Assembly: GCF_030053895.1 (NCBI RefSeq)
Contig: NZ_CP125781.1
Coordinates: 3,038,001 to 3,102,000 of the forward strand
Direction: 5' to 3'
DNA from: Trabulsiella odontotermitis
Lineage (GTDB): Bacteria; Pseudomonadota; Gammaproteobacteria; Enterobacterales; Enterobacteriaceae
Length of the DNA stretch: 64,000 nucleotides
The notes beneath the pieces are model-generated. The model had not been told where the DNA came from. It was given only the letters and a program-made list of their open reading frames with translations, and searched no databases. Made by a program: the position numbers and the translations under genes. How positions within the stretch are numbered: position 1 is the first letter of the stretch; every line of letters starts with the position of its first letter. Shown one piece after another: positions 1-8,840 of this stretch.

Positions 1-1038
1 CGTCACCCAACAACCCTGCTCGCGCAGGCGTTGCGCCAGCGCCAGCGCCCGATCGTTTTCACCGACGATGAGCGGTTGGATCGCGCTTTGTGAGTCGGTC
101 AACGTCAGCCCCAGCGTCTGCGCACCGCGGCGAAATGCGCGGATGTGCCCGGCCAGGATCTCCCGCCGCCGCTCACCATCGTCGCTGCGAATAATTTCCA
201 GCGCCGCGCGCAAGGCCACCGCCTGCGCAGGGGGCATTGCAGTGCTGTAAATCAGATGACGGGCAAACTGCAACAGGTAATCCGCCACCGCATCGCTACA
301 CAGCACTGCCGCGCCGCTCTGCCCAAAGGCTTTGCCAAAAGTCACGACCAGCAGTTCAGGACGGACGTTTTGCGCATCGCAGCTGCCGCGGCCCTGTGCA
401 CCGGTCACGCCGATGCCGTGGGCGTCGTCGACCATCAGCCAGGCGCCGGACGCCCGGGTTGCCGCGTGAATCGCCGCCAGCGGCGCGGCGTCGCCGTCCA
501 TACTGAAAATGCCTTCGGTGATTGCCAGCTGTTGCCCGTCTGGTGCGCTGGTCAGCAACCGTTGCAGATGGGAAACATCGTTGTGGGTAAAGCGCCGGAG
601 CAGCGCCGGGCTGAAGCTGGCGGCCTCCAGCAACGACGCATGGCTGAGACGGTCGGCCATCAGCCGATCGTCTTTTCCGGCCAGTGCGGCGATCACCGCC
701 TGGTTGGCGGCGAATCCGGAAATAAACAGCAATGCACGCGGGTAGCCGAGCCACCCCGCCAGTGTCTCTTCCAGTTGTTGATGCGCGACGGTATAACCGC
801 TGACATGCCCGGAGCCACCGCTGCCGACACCGTAGCGCACCGCGCCCTTCTGCCAGGCGGCAACCGCCTGCGGATGCTGGCTCAGCCCCAGATAGTCGTT
901 GCTGGAGAAATTGAGCCAACGCTGACCATCGCGCTCCAGCCAGCGCCCCGCACCATGCTCCACCGCCACACGGCGGCGAAAAGCATCCGCCGCGCGCCGT
1001 TCGTTCAGCGCGTCGTCAATGCGTTGCTGCCAGCTCAT
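1..1038 (-). CDS. bioF: 8-amino-7-oxononanoate synthase (partial, C-terminus beyond window edge)
   Basis: BioF is a PLP enzyme that condenses pimeloyl-ACP (or -CoA) with L-alanine, the first committed step of biotin ring assembly. The frame stays open to base 1, giving 346 codons against about 384 in E. coli, so the C-terminus is cut by the window, not by mutation. The PLP lysine lies in VTFGKAFG at residue 236, the E. coli position, and the cofactor-contact motif DDAHGIG is present. The ATG overlaps the bioB stop as ATGA, which implies translational coupling in a bioBF(CD) operon. Assignment is by strong recalled similarity to enteric BioF. Confidence 0.95.
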   Translation of the reverse strand, partial: MSWQQRIDDALNERRAADAFRRRVAVEHGAGRWLERDGQRWLNFSSNDYLGLSQHPQAVAAWQKGAVRYGVGSGGSGHVSGYTVAHQQLEETLAGWLGYPRALLFISGFAANQAVIAALAGKDDRLMADRLSHASLLEAASFSPALLRRFTHNDVSHLQRLLTSAPDGQQLAITEGIFSMDGDAAPLAAIHAATRASGAWLMVDDAHGIGVTGAQGRGSCDAQNVRPELLVVTFGKAFGQSGAAVLCSDAVADYLLQFARHLIYSTAMPPAQAVALRAALEIIRSDDGERRREILAGHIRAFRRGAQTLGLTLTDSQSAIQPLIVGENDRALALAQRLREQGCWVT

Positions 1039-2075
1039 ACTGCTGCCGCGTTGTAATACTGTTCGGTATCCGGCGAGCGCAATGCCTGCTCCAGCCGTTG
1101 TTGCTGTTCGTTATCGCCAGCGGTGACTTCCGTCTGTTGCGGATTCAGCCCCAGCTTACGGAACAGCAGCAGATCTTTATCCTCTTCCGGGTTCGGCGTG
1201 GTTAGCAGTTTGCAGCCGTAGAAAATGGAGTTAGCGCCCGCCATAAAGCACATCGCTTGCGTCTGCTCGTTCATCTGCTCGCGACCGGCGGACAGACGCA
1301 CGTGCGAAGTCGGCATCATGATGCGCGCCACCGCGATGGTGCGGATGAAATCAAAGGCATCGACGTCGTCGTTATCCGCCAGCGGGGTGCCTTTCACCTT
1401 CACCAGCATGTTGATCGGCACACTTTCCGGCGGCGTCGGCAGGTTTGCCAGTTGCAGCAGCAGACCCGCCCTGTCTTTCTCGGTTTCGCCCAGCCCGACG
1501 ATGCCGCCTGAACAGACTTTAATGCCGGCATCGCGCACTTTGCCAAGGGTATCGAGGCGTTCCTGATAGCTGCGGGTGGTGATGATATTGCCGTAAAATT
1601 CCGGTGAGGTGTCAAGATTGTGGTTGTAGTAATCCAGCCCGGCAGAGGCCAGCCGTTGCGCCTGGTCGTCGGTGAGTGTACCGAGTGTCATGCAGGCTTC
1701 CAGCCCCATCGCCTTCACGCCCTGCACCATCTGCTCCAGATACGGCATATCGCGCTCATGCGGATTTTTCCACGCCGCCCCCATGCAGAAACGGGTAGAG
1801 CCGGCATTTTTCGCTTTCCGCGCCGATTCCAGCACCTGCTCCACTTCCATCAGACGCTCCGCTTCCAGTCCAGTTTTGTAGCGGGCGCTCTGGGGGCAGT
1901 ATTTGCAGTCTTCCGGACAGGCGCCAGTTTTAATCGACAGCAGCGTGCTGACCTGAACCTGGCGCGGATCGAAGTGCTGACGGTGCACCTGTTGGGCTTC
2001 AAACAGCAGTTCAAGAAATGGCTTCTCAAATAACTCAGTAACTTGCGACATTGTCCAGCGTGCGTGGTGAGCCAT
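1035..2075 (-). CDS. bioB: Biotin synthase
   Basis: BioB is a radical-SAM enzyme that inserts sulfur into dethiobiotin in the last step of biotin synthesis. The 346-residue product has the CxxxCxxC cluster in GACPEDCKYCPQS (Cys 53, 57, 60), which binds the SAM-cleaving [4Fe-4S] cluster, and YNHNLDTSPEFY further on. An in-frame TTG lies 12 nt upstream, but the ATG giving MAHHARW matches the E. coli start and has GGAG six bases before it, so I use the ATG. It is the first gene of the leftward bio operon, transcribed from the shared operator region and divergent from bioA. Confidence 0.97.
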   Translation of the reverse strand: MAHHARWTMSQVTELFEKPFLELLFEAQQVHRQHFDPRQVQVSTLLSIKTGACPEDCKYCPQSARYKTGLEAERLMEVEQVLESARKAKNAGSTRFCMGAAWKNPHERDMPYLEQMVQGVKAMGLEACMTLGTLTDDQAQRLASAGLDYYNHNLDTSPEFYGNIITTRSYQERLDTLGKVRDAGIKVCSGGIVGLGETEKDRAGLLLQLANLPTPPESVPINMLVKVKGTPLADNDDVDAFDFIRTIAVARIMMPTSHVRLSAGREQMNEQTQAMCFMAGANSIFYGCKLLTTPNPEEDKDLLLFRKLGLNPQQTEVTAGDNEQQQRLEQALRSPDTEQYYNAAAV

Positions 2076-2120
2076 TGGCGTCTCCAAAAGGGTTTTGTTA
2101 ATTTTTGCTTCGGTGTAAAC

Positions 2121-2154
2121 TCGTAAACCTAAAACTTTTCAAAATGGTTTACAA
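2121..2154. promoter_or_regulatory. bio operator (BirA-biotinoyl-AMP binding site) between bioB and bioA
   Basis: The 86 bp between bioB and bioA contain the interrupted palindrome TCGTAAACC - 16 bp - GGTTTACAA (2121-2129 and 2146-2154). This is the layout of the E. coli bioO site, bound by BirA charged with biotinoyl-AMP. One site overlaps both divergent promoters, so it should repress bioA and bioBF together when biotin is plentiful. One arm differs from the other at a single base. Confidence 0.9.
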
Positions 2155-2161
2155 GTCGATT

Positions 2162-3451
2162 ATGACAATGGACGATCTTGCTTTCGATCAGCGCCACATC
2201 TGGCACCCCTACACCTCGATGACTCAACCGCTGCCGGTATACCCGGTGGTGTCTGCGCGCGGCTGTGAGCTGGAACTGGCTAACGGCGAGCGTCTGGTGG
2301 ATGGCATGTCTTCATGGTGGGCGGCGATTCACGGCTACAACCATCCGCGCCTTAATGCGGCGATGAAAGCGCAGATTGACCAGATGTCGCACGTGATGTT
2401 TGGCGGCATTACTCACCCTTCCGCCGTGGCGCTGTGTCGCCGTCTGGTGGCGATGACGCCGGACGCGCTTGAGTGCGTGTTTCTCGCTGATTCCGGTTCG
2501 GTGGCCGTTGAAGTCTCGATGAAAATGGCGCTGCAGTACTGGCAGGCGAAGGGTGAGCCGCGTCAGCGCTTCCTCACCTTCCGCAACGGCTATCACGGCG
2601 ATACGTTTGGCGCGATGTCGGTGTGCGATCCGGATAACTCAATGCACAGTCTGTGGAAGGGCTATCTGCCGGAAAATCTGTTCGCTCCCGCGCCGCAGAG
2701 CCGTTTTGACGGCGAGTGGGATGAGCGCGATATGGTGGCTTTTGCCCGTCAGATGGCCGCGCACCGCCATGAGATTGCGGCAGTGATCATCGAACCCATC
2801 GTGCAGGGCGCAGGCGGGATGCGCATGTACCATCCGCAATGGCTGAAACGCATCCGACAAATGTGCGATCGTGAAGGGATCCTGCTGATTGCCGATGAGA
2901 TTGCCACCGGATTTGGCCGTACCGGCAAGCTGTTCGCCTGCGAGCACGCCGAAATCACGCCGGATATTCTCTGCCTTGGCAAAGCCCTGACCGGCGGTAC
3001 GATGACCCTTTCCGCCACACTGACCACCCGCGACGTGGCGAATACCATCAGTAACGGCGAGGCCGGTTGTTTCATGCACGGTCCGACGTTCATGGGCAAT
3101 CCGCTGGCCTGCGCCGTCGCCAGCGAAAGCCTGGCGATCCTCGACGATGGTGCCTGGCAGACGCAGGTGGCCGCCATTGAAACGCAGCTCAAACAGGAAC
3201 TGGCGGTAGTGCGGGGCAATGAAAAGGTCGCCGATGTGCGCGTGCTGGGCGCCATCGGCGTCGTGGAAACTCATCAGCCAGTCAATATGGCGCGCCTGCA
3301 AAAATTCTTTGTCGAACAGGGCGTGTGGATCCGTCCGTTTGGCCGCCTGATCTACCTGATGCCGCCGTACATTATTCGCCCGGAACAACTGACTCGCCTG
3401 ACGAATGCGGTCAGGAGCGCCCTTAACGACAACACGCTGTTTGCGCAGTGA
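2162..3451 (+). CDS. bioA: Adenosylmethionine-8-amino-7-oxononanoate aminotransferase
   Basis: BioA converts 8-amino-7-oxononanoate to 7,8-diaminononanoate, with S-adenosylmethionine as the unusual amino donor. The 429-residue product matches the E. coli length. It has the class-III aminotransferase features: DSGSVAVEVSMKMA, the IADEIATGFGRTG aspartate motif, and the PLP lysine in LGKALTGG near residue 274. The start is the ATG giving MTMDDLAFDQRHIWHPY. A possible start 57 nt upstream would run through the BirA operator and is not used. It is transcribed rightward, opposite bioBF. Confidence 0.97.
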   Translation: MTMDDLAFDQRHIWHPYTSMTQPLPVYPVVSARGCELELANGERLVDGMSSWWAAIHGYNHPRLNAAMKAQIDQMSHVMFGGITHPSAVALCRRLVAMTPDALECVFLADSGSVAVEVSMKMALQYWQAKGEPRQRFLTFRNGYHGDTFGAMSVCDPDNSMHSLWKGYLPENLFAPAPQSRFDGEWDERDMVAFARQMAAHRHEIAAVIIEPIVQGAGGMRMYHPQWLKRIRQMCDREGILLIADEIATGFGRTGKLFACEHAEITPDILCLGKALTGGTMTLSATLTTRDVANTISNGEAGCFMHGPTFMGNPLACAVASESLAILDDGAWQTQVAAIETQLKQELAVVRGNEKVADVRVLGAIGVVETHQPVNMARLQKFFVEQGVWIRPFGRLIYLMPPYIIRPEQLTRLTNAVRSALNDNTLFAQ

Positions 3452-3489
3452 TCTACACTGAGGCGTTAGTGGGTTAATAAGGAGCAGCA

Positions 3490-3966
3490 ATGAAACTTAT
3501 CAGTCATGATCTCAAAGACGGTGAAAAGTTACCGGCCCGCCATGTCTTTAACGGCATGGGCTACAACGGTGACAATATTTCCCCGCATCTGGCGTGGGAC
3601 GACGTCCCGGCAGGAACCAAAAGCTTTGTGGTGACCTGTTACGATCCCGATGCACCAACCGGCTCCGGCTGGTGGCACTGGGTGGTAGTGAATCTACCCG
3701 CCGATACCCGTGTACTACCGCAGGGCGCCGGTTCCAGTATTTCTGAATTACCGGAAGGCGCACTGCAAACACGTACGGATTTTGGCAAAGCCGGTTATGG
3801 CGGCGCGGCACCGCCAAAAGGAGAAACGCACCGCTACATCTTTACCGTTCATGCGCTCGATGTGGATAACATCGACGTAGACACCGATGCCAGCGGCGCG
3901 ATGGTGGGCTTTAACGTTCATTTTCATAGCCTGGCGAGCGCTTCGATTACCGCCCTGTTCAGCTAA
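3490..3966 (+). CDS. ybhB: PEBP/Raf-kinase-inhibitor-like protein YbhB
   Basis: A 158-residue protein of the phosphatidylethanolamine-binding (PEBP/RKIP-like) family. It contains CYDPDAPTGSGWWHW near residue 50, the conserved anion-pocket signature, and GETHRYIFTVHALD in the second half. No signal peptide is seen, so it is probably cytoplasmic. The biochemical role in bacteria is not settled. It follows bioA by 38 bp with a good ribosome-binding site (AAGGAG) and ends at a strong bidirectional terminator. This bioA-ybhB order is standard in enterics. Confidence 0.93.
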   Translation: MKLISHDLKDGEKLPARHVFNGMGYNGDNISPHLAWDDVPAGTKSFVVTCYDPDAPTGSGWWHWVVVNLPADTRVLPQGAGSSISELPEGALQTRTDFGKAGYGGAAPPKGETHRYIFTVHALDVDNIDVDTDASGAMVGFNVHFHSLASASITALFS

Positions 3967-3997
3967 AAAAACGCCCGGTTTGCACCGGGCGTTTTTT
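3965..3997. terminator. Bidirectional intrinsic terminator between ybhB and the permease gene
   Basis: The 8-bp GC-rich stem CGCCCGGT/ACCGGGCG with a 4-nt loop is flanked by A6 on the left and T6 on the right. It works in both directions for the convergent ybhB and permease transcripts. Its T-tract abuts the permease stop codon. Confidence 0.93.
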
Positions 3998-5379
3998 CAG
4001 TACTCTGTTACCGCCGCTTCCGCCCGCTTTTTAGCACGGGTAAACCACAGCACCGTCAGCAGCGCCAGCCAGACCAGCCCGGCGATCAGCGCAATCCGCG
4101 TCTCTTCTACCCAGCCAAGCACCACGATCACCAGTCCCATTAACAGTAGCGTTAACACTGGCGCCAGTGGCCAGAACGGCAGCGGGAAGGCGATCTCGTC
4201 ACGCTCCTGCGGTGTCAGGCTGCGGCGCATGGCGAAGTGCGACAGCAGAATCATCAGCCATACCCAGATGGTGGCGAAGGTCGCCAGTGAGGCAATCAGC
4301 ACGAAGATCTGTTCCGGGATCAGCCAGTTAAGCACGACAGCTACTAACAGTGCGCCACCCATCACTACCACCGTCATCCACGGCACGCCATTACTGGCGA
4401 TGCGCAGGAAGCTTTTCGGTGCCAGACCCTCTTTCGCCATCCCGTACATCATGCGGCCCGCGCCAAAGATGTTGCTGTTGATCGCCGAGATAGCGGCGCT
4501 GATTACAATAACGTTGAGAATATTCGCCGCCGCCGGGATCCCCAGCCCGCTGAAGATCAGGACGAACGGACTGCCCGCCTGACCAATGCTGTTCCACGGG
4601 AAAATCGCCATCAGGATCATCAGCGTGCAGATGTAAAACAGCACAATACGCAGGGGAATGGTATTGATGGCCTGCGGGATCACTTTTTGTGGGTCCTGCG
4701 CTTCTGCGGCGGTAATACCGATAATTTCAATCCCGCCGAAGGCAAACATCACAATGCCCAGCGATGCAATCACCCCTCCCCAGCCGTTTGGCGCAAAGCC
4801 GCCGTGCGACCAGAGATTCGACAGCCCGGTTGCCGGGAAGGCGTGACCGAATCCGAAGAACATGATCCCGGCACCAGCGGCAATCATGGCGATGATCGCC
4901 GCCACTTTTATCAGTGACAACCAGAACTCCATTTCACCGAAGATCCTTACGTGGCAGAGATTCAAGGCGCCAATAAAGCAAATGATGCTCATCACCCAGA
5001 TCCAGCGCGGCACGTCCGGGTACCACAACCCCATGTAAATACCGAAGGCGGTGACATCGGCGAGACAGACGATGACCATTTCAAACGTGTAGGTCCAGCC
5101 GGTGATAAACCCGGCCAGCGGCCCAAGATATTGACGGGCATAACTGCCGAACGAGCCGGAGATGGGGTTGCGTACCGCCATTTCGCCAAGGGCGCGCATG
5201 ACGACAAACACCGCTGCGCCGCCGATCAGGTACGCCAGCAGCACAGCGGGCCCGGCAGTCTGGATAGCCGCCGCAGAACCGTAGAATAACCCGGTGCCGA
5301 TGGCAGAACCGAGTGCGATGAAGCGAATATGACGGGCATTCAGCCCGCGCAGCAGATGAGGCTTGTGTTGTTGTTGCAT
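3997..5379 (-). CDS. APC-superfamily amino acid permease, ProY/HutT-like
   Basis: A 460-residue integral membrane protein, about 12 hydrophobic segments, of the amino acid-polyamine-cation superfamily. The N-terminal GLNARHIRFIALGSAIGTGLFYGS is the typical TM1 glycine motif, and GGIEIIGITAAEAQDPQKVIP fits the proline/histidine/aromatic permease subgroup. It resembles E. coli ProY but lies directly downstream of hutH on the same strand, 98 bp away. The likely job is therefore histidine or urocanate uptake (HutT-like); that substrate is inferred from context. The intervening hairpin lacks a U-tract, so co-transcription with hutUH is plausible. Confidence 0.85.
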   Translation of the reverse strand: MQQQHKPHLLRGLNARHIRFIALGSAIGTGLFYGSAAAIQTAGPAVLLAYLIGGAAVFVVMRALGEMAVRNPISGSFGSYARQYLGPLAGFITGWTYTFEMVIVCLADVTAFGIYMGLWYPDVPRWIWVMSIICFIGALNLCHVRIFGEMEFWLSLIKVAAIIAMIAAGAGIMFFGFGHAFPATGLSNLWSHGGFAPNGWGGVIASLGIVMFAFGGIEIIGITAAEAQDPQKVIPQAINTIPLRIVLFYICTLMILMAIFPWNSIGQAGSPFVLIFSGLGIPAAANILNVIVISAAISAINSNIFGAGRMMYGMAKEGLAPKSFLRIASNGVPWMTVVVMGGALLVAVVLNWLIPEQIFVLIASLATFATIWVWLMILLSHFAMRRSLTPQERDEIAFPLPFWPLAPVLTLLLMGLVIVVLGWVEETRIALIAGLVWLALLTVLWFTRAKKRAEAAVTEY

Positions 5380-5430
5380 TTGCGATTGTCCTGCTCGTTA
5401 TTATGTGACAGCAAAAATGCGCGTAGGGCG

Positions 5431-5455
5431 GTCAGGGGGCGGAACTCCCCCTGAC
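5431..5455 (-). other. Perfect hairpin in the hutH-permease intercistronic region
   Basis: The inverted repeat GTCAGGGGG/CCCCCTGAC (9 bp, 7-nt loop) sits between hutH and the permease gene. No T-run follows it on the minus strand, so it is not a standard terminator. It could be a processing or 3'-end-stabilising element that sets hutUH mRNA above permease mRNA, but that role is inference. Confidence 0.6.
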
Positions 5456-5477
5456 GCAGGTACAGAAACAACAGAGA

Positions 5478-7010
5478 TTAGATCTGACTGGGTAAGACAG
5501 GAGGCAGCAGTTTCGTCAGATGACGTTCTGCCAGTAACGTTGTGGCGTTATCGATGTCCGGCGCAAAATAGCGGTCTTTTTCATAGTGCGACACGCGCTC
5601 TCGCAGCAGATGACGCGCCTGCTCCAGCAGCGGGCTGGTGGTCAGCCCTTCGCGCATATCCATCCCCTGACAGGCAGACAACCATTCCACTGCGATAACG
5701 CCCCGGGTGTTGGCGGCCATTTCCCACAGGCGGCGACCGGCGGCAGGCGCCATCGACACGTGGTCTTCCTGGTTCGCTGAGGTGGGCAGGCTGTCGACAC
5801 TGTGCGGATGCGCCAGCGCTTTGTTTTCGCTCGCCAGTGCGGCGGCAGTCACCTGCGCAATCATAAAGCCGGAGTTTACGCCACCGTTTTTCACGAGGAA
5901 CGGCGGCAATTGTGACATATGGCTGTCCATCAGCAGCGCGATGCGGCGCTCCGACAGTGAACCGATTTCGGCAATCGCCAGCGCGATGTTGTCTGCCGCC
6001 ATCGCCACCGGCTCGGCATGGAAGTTGCCGCCGGAGATAACATCGTTTTCCGCTGCAAACACCAGCGGGTTATCGGAAACGGCGTTGGCTTCAGTCAGCA
6101 GCACTTCGGATGCATAACGCAACTGGGTCAGGCACGCGCCCATCACCTGCGGCTGACAGCGCAGCGAGTATGGATCCTGTACTTTGCTGCAGTTTTCATG
6201 GGACTGCGACACCGCGCTGGTGTCGGTCAGCACATGGCGATACAGCGCCGCAGCATCAATTTGCCCGCGCTGACCACGCACATCATGAATACGGGCGTCG
6301 AACGGACGACGCGAGCCCAGCGCCGCTTCCGTGGTTAACGCGCCGCACACCACCGCCGAGGCGAAAAGATCCTCCGCTTCGAACAGTCCGCGCAGAGCGA
6401 ATGCCGTGGAAGTCTGCGTGCCGTTGAGCAGTGCCAGCCCCTCTTTCGCCGCCAGTGTCAGCGGTGCCAGCCCGGCGTTCTTCAGCGCTTCAGCAGCGGG
6501 CAACCACTCGCCCTGCCAGCGCGCTTTGCCTTCGCCCAACAGCGTCAGCGACATATGCGCCAGCGGTGCCAGGTCGCCGGACGCGCCGACCGATCCCTTC
6601 GCCGGGATCCACGGATAAACCCCCGCGTTAACCATCGCCACCAGCGTCTGGATCACCTGCAGGCGAATGCCAGAGAAACCGCGTGCGAGGCTGTTAATCT
6701 TCAGCACCATAATCAGACGCACCATCGCGTCGTCCAGCGGTTCACCAACGCCCGCCGCGTGGGACAGCACCAGCGAGCGTTGCAGGTTTTCTAAGTCTTC
6801 ATTCGCGATACGGGTCGACGCCAGCAGGCCAAAGCCCGTATTAATGCCATAGGCCGTGCGCCCTTCCGCCATGATGGCGTTGACACAGGCCACACTCTCG
6901 TTGATGGCGGCAAACGCGCCGTCATCCAGTGTCAGCTGTAACGGTTGGCTGTAAACATCGCGCAATTGTGACAGCGTCAGCTGGCCGGGAATAAGCGTTA
7001 ACGTTTTCAT
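5478..7010 (-). CDS. hutH: Histidine ammonia-lyase
   Basis: HutH deaminates L-histidine to trans-urocanate, the first step of the hut pathway. The 510-residue protein has the family signature GSVGASGDLAPL. The Ala143-Ser144-Gly145 triplet cyclises autocatalytically to the MIO electrophile. A conserved Tyr lies in TAYGINTGFG near residue 54, and QEDHVSM near residue 412. The start codon lies 2 nt after the hutU stop, so hutU and hutH are translationally coupled. The length is normal for enteric HutH and no catalytic residue is missing. Confidence 0.97.
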   Translation of the reverse strand: MKTLTLIPGQLTLSQLRDVYSQPLQLTLDDGAFAAINESVACVNAIMAEGRTAYGINTGFGLLASTRIANEDLENLQRSLVLSHAAGVGEPLDDAMVRLIMVLKINSLARGFSGIRLQVIQTLVAMVNAGVYPWIPAKGSVGASGDLAPLAHMSLTLLGEGKARWQGEWLPAAEALKNAGLAPLTLAAKEGLALLNGTQTSTAFALRGLFEAEDLFASAVVCGALTTEAALGSRRPFDARIHDVRGQRGQIDAAALYRHVLTDTSAVSQSHENCSKVQDPYSLRCQPQVMGACLTQLRYASEVLLTEANAVSDNPLVFAAENDVISGGNFHAEPVAMAADNIALAIAEIGSLSERRIALLMDSHMSQLPPFLVKNGGVNSGFMIAQVTAAALASENKALAHPHSVDSLPTSANQEDHVSMAPAAGRRLWEMAANTRGVIAVEWLSACQGMDMREGLTTSPLLEQARHLLRERVSHYEKDRYFAPDIDNATTLLAERHLTKLLPPVLPSQI

Positions 7011-7012
7011 GA

Positions 7013-8698
7013 TTAGCGGTTCCCCTGCGTTGCACTGACCATAGGAAGATTGAGCCCCTGCTCTGCAGCGCAGTCAATCGCGATATCGTACCCGGCGTCG
7101 GCATGGCGCATGACGCCGGTCGCCGGATCGTTGTGCAGCACGCGGGCGATGCGCGCAGCGGCTTCGTCGGTGCCGTCGCAGACGATGACCATCCCGGAGT
7201 GCTGGGAGAAGCCCATCCCCACGCCGCCGCCATGGTGCAGCGACACCCAGGTCGCACCGCTGGCGGTGTTGAGCAACGCGTTCAGCAGCGGCCAGTCGGA
7301 GACTGCATCGGAGCCGTCGCGCATCGCTTCGGTTTCACGGTTCGGACTGGCGACAGAGCCAGAGTCCAGATGGTCACGACCGATAACGATCGGCGCGGAA
7401 ACTTCACCGCTACGTACCATTTCGTTAAATGCCAGACCGAGCTTCTGACGCCACTCCAGCCCTACCCAACAGATACGCGCCGGCAGCCCCTGGAAGCTGA
7501 TGCGCTCGCGCGCCATATCCAGCCAGTGATGCAGATGCTTGTCATCGTTGATGATCTCTTTCACTTTAGCATCGGTTTTGTAGATATCCTGCGGATCGCC
7601 GGAGAGCGCGACCCAGCGGAACGGACCGATACCACGGCAGAATAGCGGACGGATGTAGGCTGGTACGAAGCCCGGGAAATCAAACGCGTTATCAACGCCC
7701 ATCTCTTTCGCCATCTGACGGATGTTATTGCCGTAATCAAACGTCGGAATACCCATTTCGTTGAAAGCCAGCATCGCGCTGACGTGTTCCGCCATCGCGC
7801 GTTTGGCGGCCTGCACCGTGCCTTGCGGGTCAGATTCCGCTTTTTGCTGATATTCCTCCCATGTCCAGCCCTTCGGCAGATAACCGTGCAACGGGTCGTG
7901 AGCGCTGGTCTGGTCGGTCACCATGTCCGGGCGCACGCCGCGTTTTACCAGTTCCGGCAGAATTTCTGCCGCGTTGCCGCACAGGGCGATGGAGACCGCT
8001 TTGCCTTCTGCGGTGTATTTTTTGATACGCGCCAGCGCGTCATCCAGTGAGGCGGCCTGTTCGTCGACGTAGCGGGTACGCAGACGGAAATCGATACGGC
8101 TCTGCTGGCACTCAATGTTCAGCGAGCAGGCGCCAGCCAGCGTCGCCGCCAGCGGCTGCGCGCCGCCCATACCGCCGAGACCAGCGGTTAACACCCAACG
8201 CCCCTGTAGGTTGCCGTTGTAGTGCTGACGGCCTGCTTCGACGAAGGTTTCGTAGGTGCCCTGCACAATCCCCTGGCTGCCAATGTAAATCCAGCTGCCG
8301 GCGGTCATCTGGCCATACATCGCCAGCCCTTTGGCGTCGAGTTCGTTAAAGTGTTCCCAGGTCGCCCAGTGTGGCACCAGGTTAGAGTTGGCGATCAGCA
8401 CGCGCGGCGCGTTGTCGTGGGTTTTGAACACCCCGACCGGCTTGCCGGACTGTACCAGCAGAGTTTCATCACTTTCCAGTTGCGTTAACGCTTTTACGAT
8501 CGCGTCATAACATTCCCAGTTGCGTGCCGCACGACCGATCCCGCCGTAGACCACCAGCTCATTCGGGTTTTCCGCCACGTCCGGGTCCAGATTATTCATT
8601 AACATGCGCAGCGGCGCTTCGGTCAGCCAGCTCCTGGCAGTCAGCGCTGTGCCGCGCGGGGCGCGGATCTCTTGCTGGCGATATTTGGTTTGCGACAT
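7013..8698 (-). CDS. hutU: Urocanate hydratase
   Basis: HutU adds water to urocanate to give 4-imidazolone-5-propionate, using tightly bound NAD+ as an electrophile. The 561-residue length is normal. The glycine-rich NAD motif GLGGMGGAQ is at residues 173-181, and the C-terminal half carries SLHHGGGVGMGFSQHSG, typical of urocanases. It is first in the hutUH(-permease) unit. Its upstream region holds a HutC-type operator over the -10 and a possible NAC site. Confidence 0.97.
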   Translation of the reverse strand: MSQTKYRQQEIRAPRGTALTARSWLTEAPLRMLMNNLDPDVAENPNELVVYGGIGRAARNWECYDAIVKALTQLESDETLLVQSGKPVGVFKTHDNAPRVLIANSNLVPHWATWEHFNELDAKGLAMYGQMTAGSWIYIGSQGIVQGTYETFVEAGRQHYNGNLQGRWVLTAGLGGMGGAQPLAATLAGACSLNIECQQSRIDFRLRTRYVDEQAASLDDALARIKKYTAEGKAVSIALCGNAAEILPELVKRGVRPDMVTDQTSAHDPLHGYLPKGWTWEEYQQKAESDPQGTVQAAKRAMAEHVSAMLAFNEMGIPTFDYGNNIRQMAKEMGVDNAFDFPGFVPAYIRPLFCRGIGPFRWVALSGDPQDIYKTDAKVKEIINDDKHLHHWLDMARERISFQGLPARICWVGLEWRQKLGLAFNEMVRSGEVSAPIVIGRDHLDSGSVASPNRETEAMRDGSDAVSDWPLLNALLNTASGATWVSLHHGGGVGMGFSQHSGMVIVCDGTDEAAARIARVLHNDPATGVMRHADAGYDIAIDCAAEQGLNLPMVSATQGNR

Positions 8699-8746
8699 CG
8701 TTGTTCTCTCCTGAGGGGAAACGGTGAATGTATAAACACATATACT

Positions 8747-8782
8747 TGTCTATACATATACACACAAGGTGAGATTTAACAA
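8747..8782 (-). promoter_or_regulatory. hutU promoter with HutC-type operator
   Basis: On the minus strand a candidate -35 TTGTTA (8777-8782) and -10 TATATG (8755-8760) are separated by 16 bp. The 10-mer TGTATAGACA (8747-8756 on the minus strand) overlaps the downstream edge of the -10. The identical 10-mer lies at the hutI promoter. HutC repressors of enterics and pseudomonads are known to bind TGTATA/GACA-type sequences and are released by urocanate, so this is the expected operator. Confidence 0.7.
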
Positions 8783-8787
8783 AAATG

Positions 8788-8802
8788 ATACAATTTTGTT
8801 AT
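8788..8802 (-). promoter_or_regulatory. Candidate NAC activator site upstream of hutU
   Basis: ATACAATTTTGTTAT fits the NAC pattern ATA-N6-TNGTAT with one mismatch and lies about 50 bp upstream of the predicted hutU start point. In Klebsiella, hutUH is activated by NAC under nitrogen limitation. The match is short and the region AT-rich, so this is only a candidate. Confidence 0.3.
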
Positions 8803-8840
8803 ATTGCGTCAGCAATCACGTTTTTTGCTGACGCCGGGGA

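Noticed and set aside
1..1038. Truncated bioF as a pseudogene
   Set aside because: The frame is open to the window edge and all visible motifs are intact; only the window end cuts it.
5431..5455. The hutH-permease hairpin as an intrinsic terminator
   Set aside because: The stem is perfect, but no T-run follows on the minus strand, so I list it as a hairpin only.
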